NCBI RefSeq assembly: GCF_964656455.1
Contig: NC_135721.1
Coordinates: forward strand, 49,917,530-49,981,529
Reading direction: 5' to 3'
Length of the DNA stretch: 64,000 nt
Origin: Halichoerus grypus
Lineage: Eukaryota > Chordata > Mammalia > Carnivora > Phocidae
This document shows positions 56,418 to 64,000 of this stretch, in pieces. The notes beneath the pieces were generated by a model. It made no database searches, was not told the origin of the DNA, and was given only the letters and a program-made list of their open reading frames with translations. How positions within the stretch are numbered: position 1 is the first letter of the stretch; each line of letters begins with the position of its first letter. The translations under genes and the position numbers were made by a program.

Positions 56418-56600
56418 ACAGATTTATTGAGGTATAATTTATATGCCATTATATTCACTTGTAATGCAATGTTGTCAATGATTTCAGCAAATTCATAGAG
56501 TTGGGCAATCATCACCACAACCCAGTTTTAGAAGATTCCCATCATTCCATCAAGTGTTCCAGCTTGAGCACATTTCTCTCTCTTAATTTAATGAGCATTT
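56418..56600 (-). mobile_element. L1M 3' UTR fragment
   Basis: 'agatttattgaggtataatt', 'atatgccattatattcactt', 'ttcatagagttgggcaatca', 'tcaccacaacccagttttag' is antisense L1M 3' UTR. Confidence 0.85.
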
Positions 56601-56604
56601 TCAT

Positions 56605-58825
56605 CACACATGGGAGCACCTTGTTTGGAGAGAGTAATGAAGTTCTTAGTCATTTGTACCTTAGTAATAAAAAAAAAAAATTTATTTAATTCATTAAGCA
56701 AGTACTTAGTACTGTTTCTACCACTGGCAAGGCTGGTGAGAGACAGATGTCCCCTAGGCCCCTCAGCCAGGAGTCGGGTCATTCTCCAGTGGCTCTTCCT
56801 TGACCTGAGTGAGAGGTAGGACATCCTGCTTTGTTCCTGGATGCAGCTATACCAGGGCATCTCACACCCGGGAACAGAGATAGGTGTTAAGAACCCATAC
56901 CCAAAGAGTTTTGTAGAAGCTATACAGTAGTTACACGATCACCATGATGCATTTTGGAAAGCAGCTAGTGGGTAGGAAAAGGTGTGAAATGACAGAGTGC
57001 TGTGAAATCTAGAGGACAGGATGCACTTTTCGGGGCAGGGGGAAGGCAGTGGAGTGGGAAAGGCCCTGGACGGGGGTGCTGGGAGTCAGGGTTCAGAAAG
57101 TTTGAAAGGGGGGCCAGGAAGCAGGATGCCGAGCCCACTGGGACGTTGCAGACGGGGGCTGCTGTCCCAGAGCTCCTGCTGTGGGGCCAGCCAGCCCAGA
57201 CACTTCCCCTGCTTCCTTGGGGCTCTCAGATGCCCTGCACTACTTTGGCTCACTCTGGTGGACAGCAATTCCTACTCAAGAAGAGGCAGGGCAGAAGGCT
57301 TACCAAGCCCAGGCCAAGACAAGATCCATCTCTAGACATTGTCACAGGAGAGTGTGGGCCAGGGTCCCTTTGAGGATGACCTGACAAGACCCACTGCCAT
57401 GGCCCCATAGTAGCCCCAACCAAGCAAGCCAACTCTTGCCTCTTTCTTCCTTCAGTTCTCTCTCCTTCCAGGACTTGGTTCCATCTCATCTTATTTTTTT
57501 CTTCTATCCCTTGCCCCCACCCCTGCTCTCATTTCCTCTTTCCACAGTGCAAGGGAATTTCGGCTGGAACAGCCCATAGCGTGTGGTGGGCCTGGGGGGG
57601 GGGGGTGCATCCAGAGGTCACTGGAGCTGGGAGGGCCCCAGACGGGGACTGAGCAATGTGTCACTGCCAGGGCTTGGCAGGGGCTGCCGCCCTGGGGGGT
57701 TGGGAGCAAGGGAGGTGGGAGGCAGAGGGCAGCCGGGAGGCCTGAAGTCTGCCAGAAGAGAGGACCTGAGGTGGGGTGAGAAGGCCATTTGAGCTTGGAA
57801 GGGAGATCCTTGCTGGCTACTTCCTGTCCAAGCTACCAGGGTCTTCAGTGGGGTCTCCTGGCTTGAGAGGTACCACCCTAGCCAAGAATTCTTCTTTCTT
57901 TCTTTTTTTTTCTTTCACAAAATTAAATAATGGAGAGACTGTGTCTATCTCTATTTCCATATAGCCAAGTCTGAGCCTGGGCTGATCCTGGAAGCCAACC
58001 AGGTATGTGGAAAGAGGAAAAAGCAACAGCCAAAGAAAATGAAGCGGTGCCTTGAAGGCCAGATGGAGGCCGTAGGCAGGATCTGCAGGAGGCCCTGGAC
58101 CAGAGGGCCAAGGAAGGGGGGGCTCTGTCAGGCCTCTGAGCAGAGGGTGAGGAAAGTCATGGGTGGGTCTCCCCACAGTGGGCTGCTGGGGGATCGTCAT
58201 CAGGAGGTTAGAGCCAGAACACGAGCAGCCAGAGCATGAGTGATCCTTCCTGGATGGAGATGTTCAAGGCTCCTTGAGGGGCCCACAGGCAGCAGGAGGT
58301 GTCCAGGTTTGGTGGCAGGCAAGAGGGAGAAGGTGGTGGGTCATTCAGTGCTTGCACCTGCTCCCACCTTGTGTCCCTGCTCATTATAGCCTAGAGTCCA
58401 CTTTGGCCCAAGCTCCTTTCTCCTAACTCCCTCACTCCCACCTCCCCATGCTGGCAGAATCTTCCCCTGAGGAATACCAGGCCTGATCTCGAGAAGGAAA
58501 TGGTGGTGGTAACAGTGACTACCAGGGGGACGTCTTACAGGGGGAAGCGGGGACTCTGCCCTATTGACTTTTCCTGGAGAGGAGAAAAATACATCCTTAG
58601 TTTCTTAGCTTTAATGGTTGCTCACATCTGTCCCCTTGTCTCTATGTCTGCTGCTTCCGGCTGGGGTGTGAGCCCTGCTGTATGCCCTCTAGGCTCCCTC
58701 AGAGCCATGCTCCAGATCACAGCCAAGTCGTCTACCTCTCCTCGGATACCGACCCCTGTCTTGCATTAAAATCCATCAATGTTTTTCCTTGGCTTTCATG
58801 ATAGAGGTCAAGTTCCCAAGTATGT
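56605..58825. other. Unique DNA, nothing firmly recognised
   Basis: 56,690-56,780 may be antisense L2. A poly-G run lies at 57,594-57,606. An exon-like 38-bp segment (57,965-58,002) has an acceptor ctatttccatatag and donor gtatgt. No coding gene recognised. Confidence 0.35.
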
Positions 58826-58829
58826 CCCC

Positions 58830-59095
58830 AAAGGTCCTACCTGACCGGGCACCCTCCTGTCGCTCTAACATCATATCCTGACACCCCCACCTTGCCCGCG
58901 TTCTTGTACCCACTTAACACCATTCATAATTCCATGAGTGTTCTGCACTCTCCCTGTGCCCACACTGGCTGCCCCCTCTGCCAGGACAATACCCTCAGCC
59001 ATGCACCTGGTTAAGGCCTCTTGTCCTAGCACCAAGGACAGCGCCTGGCACCAAGCAGGTGCCAATAAACAATGATGAACAAATGAGTGTTTCAG
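58830..59095 (+). mobile_element. L2 LINE 3' end
   Basis: 'ctggctgccccctctgccag', 'gcctggcaccaagcaggtgc', 'caataaacaatgatgaacaa' follow sense L2 3' sequence. The upstream half is looser. Confidence 0.65.
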
Positions 59096-59099
59096 ACTC

Positions 59100-59940
59100 T
59101 GCCCTCCCTCCCTTCCCTCAGGCCAGGTTAGGCACCTCTAGCTGGGTTAGGCTTCCCTAGCTTTTTTTTCAGGTCATAGTGAACTAGCCTGACCATTTAT
59201 GCAGATGATAGGATTTTAGCATCTTTATTGTTGCACTTTTTCATTTTAGTATTTATTTTCATCTCATGGCTTTCTCTCATTCAACTTAGACTGTAAAGCA
59301 CACATGCTTCCAGGAAAGGCTGTTTCAGTAGAAAGGCAGAAATAGACTTTGGATAGTTCCAAGCATAGACCCTGAGAGGCTGGAATAAATGATGAGTCCA
59401 GATAGGATGCCCCCGATTAGGACAAAGGGAGAGAAAGGGAGATGTGAAGAGAGGAGTGGGCCCGGCAAGAAGGAAGGCACTGCACCCAGAGAAACCAGGG
59501 CTGGGATCAGCATCTGGAAATGCCTGGTCTCTCTTTGGTAGGTATCTTTCATTACCAGTAGCAGGCAGCCATGCAGAAGCCAAGTTGGTACAATCCCAAA
59601 CTCCCTGATCTCCACTTGAATGGGTCCCCCTAGGGTGTCCTCCCTGATATTTCAACAGCACTTGCAATGAACAGGAGCCAGAATGTTGCTTACTGACTAT
59701 CCAGAGATAAGGAAGCTTCTGTCTATGCTTCGTGTCCACTCAATCCCCATCCAACTCATCCAGAGGGGAGCCCCACCAACATTGCAATATCCCAGGGATA
59801 TGGAGCTCTGAAGAGGAAGATGGGGGTGGGATGATGGGAAAAGAAGAACTCCCCACATCCATTTCACACGTGACAGAACAGAGCTCATTCAAGATGCTCC
59901 TGAATACAGGACAGTAGAGAAGAATGCATGTCCCTGTTAC
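59100..59940. other. Unique DNA, nothing recognised
   Basis: 59,190-59,300 is AT-rich and non-repetitive. The 152-codon minus frame 59281-59739 has no recognised domain. Confidence 0.35.
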
Positions 59941-59944
59941 ACTC

Positions 59945-60045
59945 ATCTCTTTTCTGCACTAGACCAGGAACCCCGGGCCAGCTGCATCTCCCACTCTTGC
60001 ATCCTCCCTGGCACAATGGAGGTTCTCAATAAATTTGAAGTAGAT
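59945..60045 (+). mobile_element. L2 LINE 3' end
   Basis: 'gaccaggaaccccgggccag', 'atcctccctggcacaatgga', 'ggttctcaataaatttgaag' match the L2 3' terminus. Confidence 0.65.
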
Positions 60046-60504
60046 ATTGTCCTCCCTGACTTACTAACAGAAGCTCAAATCTGTTCAGGGAAGCAACGCA
60101 ATTCATTAAAAGTACTCATTCCTAGAAACGCCTGAGGCTAGGGTAGCATTAAAACAGTGTTCTGGATAATAAAATATAAGTGGGATAATATAATATAATG
60201 TAATATAATACATAAAATATAGTGGGTAGGGCTTCTGGGGAAATTTGTTAAAGGGGCAGACTCAACTGACACATTTCTTTTCAGCTTTTGTCCTTCACCC
60301 TTCACCTTCCATCTTTCTTCCGGCCTAGGACATGGACATGATACTCAGAGGTAGAGGAAGCAGCTTACAGCAATGAGGAATCAGCTTACACAGAGGATAG
60401 CAAAGCAGAATGGTAGAAAAAGCATAGGTCTCTAATGGCATAGTAGAGGCCAGACTCTGCCATCCCTGGATTACCTGTCTTTGGACTTCTTGGTAGTGAG
60501 CATG

Positions 60505-60850
60505 TCAGTTAGCAACTGCCTCAACAGCATTGCATAACATCCCCAAAGTCAACAATCATTTATTCTTACTCTTGCATCTGGGAATCAGCTGGTCTTGGCT
60601 TCATGCTGTAGGTCTTTCATCCTCCTAGGTCTAGCACCTGCCCAGAGCATGTTCTTCCAACAATGACAGGAGGATGACAAGGGGGCGAGATCAACTGGGC
60701 AAGCACATGCCAAGTCTCTGTTTGCGTCACGTCTGCAAACACCCCATTAGCCAAAGCAAGTTACATAAAGGAGTCCACACAGTCGAGGGCCGGCAAAGTA
60801 TACTCTACTTCTGATGGGAGGAACCACAAATTCACATGGCAAAGCGCATA
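60505..60850 (-). mobile_element. MLT1-class LTR (ERVL-MaLR), minus strand
   Basis: 'attgcataacatccccaaag', 'caacaatcatttattcttac', 'ttgcatctgggaatcagctg', 'aaagcaagttacataaagga', 'ctgatgggaggaaccacaaa' correspond to the antisense of a MaLR LTR. 60,160-60,235 just upstream is a TAATA-rich simple tract. Confidence 0.7.
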
Positions 60851-60884
60851 AACAAGAGTGAAGAACTGGAATGAATAACCAGAA

Positions 60885-61075
60885 AATACTTGCTAGGTGA
60901 ATAAATGTTGGGAGCCTCTTATGTGTCAGGCACCATCCTAGGTGCTTTGTGTTCATTAATCTTCTCATTTCACCTTTGCAACAACTGATATGAAACAGGT
61001 CTTATTAAATTCACTTTGCACATTTACACAACCTATTGCTCAAAGAGCTTAAGTAATATGTCACCTGTGAAAGGG
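60885..61075 (-). mobile_element. MIR SINE
   Basis: 'tatgtgtcaggcaccatcct', 'aggtgctttgtgttcattaa', 'tctcatttcacctttgcaac', 'caaagagcttaagtaatatg' is antisense MIR. Confidence 0.8.
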
Positions 61076-61299
61076 AAGGGCAGGGTCGCCACCCTGGTTC
61101 TGGCTGGGCCAAAGCCTCTTTTCACCCATTACATCACGTGTCCTTACTTTTTTCCTAGAGTCTTCCGGGAAAGAACAGGTGTCTGGCTTGGGAAACCAGC
61201 ACTGGACAGAATGTCAGCTTGGGATCTTGTCACAGAGTATCTGACTACAGGCCATGTAGACTCCAAGGTATGGATGGAAGGGCAGCACAGAGAGGCTCT

Positions 61300-61600
61300 G
61301 AGAATCCAGATTGTTGGTTGCAAGAAACAGAAACTTAGTCTGGCTGGTTTAAGGAAAAAAAGCTATTCAGTATTTCCCAGAATTACCCCGAGGATGAAAA
61401 GATGGGCTCAGAAGACATGTGGGCACAGGGAAGGCTGAAAAGCCAGAATATACCCCCAAGCATGGGGTCCTAACGTCTGTTCGCCCTGCTGCAGCCTCAG
61501 CCACCACCAGAATAATTCTTCCCTGTCCTGGGTTTAAAGTCCAGGTAGGGTGCCTGGAATTGGCCCAGGCTGGGTCAGATGCCCATGTCTCAGCTGCATA
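61300..61600. mobile_element. Ancient interspersed repeat, class uncertain
   Basis: 'ggttgcaagaaacagaaact', 'tagtctggctggtttaagga', later 'aattggcccaggctgggtca' match a string common in mammalian genomes. I cannot name the family. Confidence 0.4.
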
Positions 61601-61708
61601 GGAAGTATCTAGTTTCCACGTCTGTAGTGAGAGGTGGGATCTGCTTTCTCTAGGACTCCATTCAGCTAGGGATTGCTCCAAGCACAATAAAATTAGGTTC
61701 AGAGGCTA

Positions 61709-61789
61709 AGGACAAAACCAAAACAAAATAAAAAAACAACAACAAAACCAAAACAAACAAACAAGCAAAACAAAACCAAACAAAACAAG
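61709..61789. repeat. A-rich (AAAAC)n-type tract
   Basis: aaaaccaaaacaaaataaaa followed by (caaa)n/(aaaac)n variants. Possibly the decayed tail of a retroelement. Confidence 0.85.
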
Positions 61790-62109
61790 TAGGCTCAGCC
61801 AGCAACCAGCAGCTAGTATGGTCAGTGCGTGGGTGAAGAAAAGGAGGAAGCCTGCCCACCTGCACCCTAGCTTCCCACCCCTGTTCGTGCCCTCTGCGGG
61901 GAGGAGCAGTGCTAACGCAGTGGGGCACAGAGCTAGAGCCTAAGCAACCTGGCCTCTGGTCCTCACCCCTACCGCAGGGGTCCACCGATATTCAGCAGGA
62001 GTCTGGTGCTCTTTCTGCCTTCAGGGACTTCCGGGCTAGGGAGGGAAAATGCTCATTCACAGGAAACTCCTGGAGAACAGCACAAGACAAGGTATGGGTC
62101 TCAGACTTT

Positions 62110-62205
62110 AAGAGTTGTTAAGACTTTGGAGAAGAGGTGGGAATGTCAGGGAGGGCTTAGCACTGAGCCAGGCCTCAGAAGAAGGTAGATTTTCAGAATA
62201 TGAGG
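62110..62205 (-). mobile_element. L2 LINE fragment
   Basis: 'gaatgtcagggagggcttag', 'cactgagccaggcctcagaa' and 'gaaggtagattttc' fit antisense L2. Preceding sequence (61,985-62,060) may extend it. Confidence 0.5.
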
Positions 62206-62314
62206 GAGGGTATTTTGCAATGAGGGGGTCTGTGAGCAAGAGGAGCTCCCCGTCCTTTCCCCATCTCCTGCTGAGATGAGCCAGTGCATCCCTGGGCCGG
62301 CCGGCTTCTTCCAG

Positions 62315-62525
62315 GGCTGGGAAAGAGCATGGACTTCAGATCTGGTCCTGCCTCTTCTCACTTAGAACAGGTTACTCCATATCTCTGAGCCTCCATGTCC
62401 CCATCTTGAAGGTAAGCCTCAGAGTAGAGCCTCTGTCTTAGGTCTGCTGGGAGGACTGCTGTGAGGGGCCGCATGTGAAGTGCTGAGAACGTGGTTTGCA
62501 CAGAAAAGCGCTATGTCAGGGTGAG
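62315..62525 (+). mobile_element. MIR SINE
   Basis: 'gaaagagcatggacttcaga', 'tctggtcctgcctcttctca', 'catatctctgagcctccatg', 'tgtgaagtgctgagaacgtg' is sense MIR. Confidence 0.8.
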
Positions 62526-62529
62526 CCGC

Positions 62530-63475
62530 ACTGCAAGCTGTTGCTGATAATGCTGGTGCAGTGAAGAACCTAGCATGTCAGCCAAGTACGGAGCAGGCGC
62601 CCTAGAAACCTGTTCCTTCCCTCTTTCCCTGATGGCAGTGCCCCCTCTCCCTCCCCAGCTGCACAGTGAACAATGAGGGGCTGCCTGTCCCCAGGGGAGG
62701 GATCCGCTCAGGTCATGACCATCCCTCAGATCTCTGAGCACGTGGAGAGAGCGGAGGGAGGATGTGTCCCCTTAGCCTTACCTGCCTTACATCCTGCAAA
62801 GCCCAACAGAGGCCCAGCCAGCTCCCTGGCCTCCCCTGGAACTGGGCCAGTGCTCCGTATGCGGGGATCACCGGGGTGATCCCTCTTGGCGAGTCTATTC
62901 TTCTTAGACTGGGAGCTCCCCAGGGAAGGGGGACGTGCCTGCTACCTGGCTGGGCTTGGGGCCAAGGGTGGAGGTTGATCTTCAGAACAGTGGCAGGCAC
63001 TGACTCAGTTTACTGAGCATGGTCTCGCTTCCCCACATGGCTCCTCTCCTCCATGAACCCCCAGGGGAGAAGAAGGCAGGGAGCTGAGCTTATCCTTCCA
63101 TAGAGGCTTAGAGGGGTTTTGGGAGCCCCTGGCCTCCAAAACCACCAGCGCTGGGTTGGCTCAACAACCCCCAGCCAGCCTGGGAGAAGGTCCCCCTGCT
63201 CTGACGCCCCCAGGGAGGCACAGCTTGTACCCTGAGTTCCTGGGGTCAGGATCAGGAGGCTTTGCACCCTCCACTACTGCCGATCCAGGCCCTGGGCTGC
63301 CCCATCTCCTCTCCCAACCCTACGACTAAGCAGCCTGGGATCGCCACAGCTGCCTTCTTGCTCCCCTCCCTGCCTCCCCATCCCTAGCACAGAAGCCCTG
63401 TCAGGGATCACTGCAAAGCACCACGTGGAGATCTAATCTGGGGCGGGGGCGCAGAGCTGAGGCGGGGTGGAAGGG
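62530..63475. other. GC-rich DNA, nothing recognised
   Basis: No repeat assigned. Frames on both strands are short and motif-free. Confidence 0.35.
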
Positions 63476-63479
63476 GTCG

Positions 63480-63562
63480 ACGAGAGGAGGAAATTAATGA
63501 TTAAATAATGGGTTCCAAATGTAGCGGCTCCAAGTGAAATCCCCAGCCGCAAGCCGGCGGGC
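63480..63562. promoter_or_regulatory. Candidate homeodomain-site-rich conserved element
   Basis: A compact AT-rich core, ttaatgattaaataat at 63494-63509, holds overlapping TAAT/ATTA homeodomain words. It is followed by 'ccaaatgtagcggctccaag' and a CpG-containing GC segment. It is non-repetitive and stands out from the surrounding GC-rich DNA, the texture of a developmental enhancer. Unproven. Confidence 0.35.
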
Positions 63563-64000
63563 TGCACGCTCTTGGCCCTGCTCCAGGAGCCCTAAGGAGG
63601 CCCGAGCAAGCAGCAGAGAGGCTGGTGGCAGCCTGCAGCTCCCCCCAGGCCCAGTCAAATGGTCCTGGCCCGGATGCGGGGTCAGAGGGGTGCCTGTGGG
63701 GCCCCGGTGATTCCCGATGACAGGTGGGAGCCCTGCCACTTGGAGCTCCACGGGCTGGGCCGAGCAGAGCAGGGGCCCTTGCCGGGGGCACCGTGCAGAG
63801 GCCTGGCCAGGCAGGAGGAAGTCTTGAGGGGCAGCCTAGCCAGGAATGCAGGCTCTCTTGACCTCTATGCTTGGCACCCTCAACCCCATTTCATCCCCAC
63901 CCCTCATTGTCCCGGCGACCCTGAGCCTTGGCTCTTCCTAGAGAAAGGCCCTGTAATGAATCTGGAGAGAGGGGAATGCCCCCCACCAGACCATCCCTCC
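63563..64000. other. GC-rich DNA at window end
   Basis: No repeat recognised. Two overlapping minus-strand frames (63,494-63,791) are GC-driven and motif-free. Confidence 0.35.

Noticed and set aside
1..64000. CRISPR arrays, operons, prokaryotic or phage features
   Set aside because: SINE/LINE content shows a mammalian nuclear genome. The only regularly spaced repeats are microsatellites and one 18-bp tandem repeat without spacers.

Overview
This window is nuclear DNA from a carnivoran mammal. The diagnostic signal is seven tRNA-Lys-derived SINEC (CAN-SINE) insertions. Their head sequence (a GCGCCTGGGTGGCTCAG-type box A region, CATGATCCCAGGGTCCTGGG, CTCTCTCT then AAATAAATAAAATC tails) fits the form common in arctoid caniforms (bear, seal and mustelid lineages) better than dog SINEC_Cf or the felid type. 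That lineage call is from memory of the families. Ancient mammalian repeats (MIR, L2, CR1/L3, MLT1, MER5A, MER20, Tigger-type) fill in the rest. I find no protein-coding gene, rRNA, functional tRNA or CRISPR array that I can support. The open reading frames are short, lack recognisable domains, and are mostly frames through repeats or GC-rich DNA.

Layout. Positions 1 to about 16,500 are AT-rich and are essentially a graveyard of L1 LINE pieces. Every L1 piece from 1 to about 8,680 lies on the minus strand, and every one from about 8,940 to 16,500 lies on the plus strand. Nested in them are five SINECs, a Tigger/MER8-like DNA transposon that itself carries a SINEC, a roughly 1.1 kb unassigned insertion, and a retrotransposed U2 snRNA pseudogene (4961-5150). 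At about 16.5 kb the base composition shifts sharply to GC-rich sequence. From there to the end the window is gene-desert-like or intronic DNA with scattered MIR, L2 and MLT1 fragments, two SINECs, microsatellites, a CpG-rich block (about 22.9-23.9 kb), and one further L1-rich patch at about 47.5-49.7 kb.

Possible function. The stretches most likely to matter are non-repetitive and non-coding. They are an AT-rich island at 24.6-25.2 kb containing a perfect 13-bp inverted repeat, a homeodomain-site-rich block at 63.48-63.56 kb, two full CRE palindromes, a TATA-like box at 42.67 kb, and two short exon-like segments with good splice sites (49957-50013 and 57965-58002). None is proven. All are inferences from sequence pattern that comparative alignment or RNA data would settle. 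No new gene system is evident. The most distinctive single object is the U2 retropseudogene.
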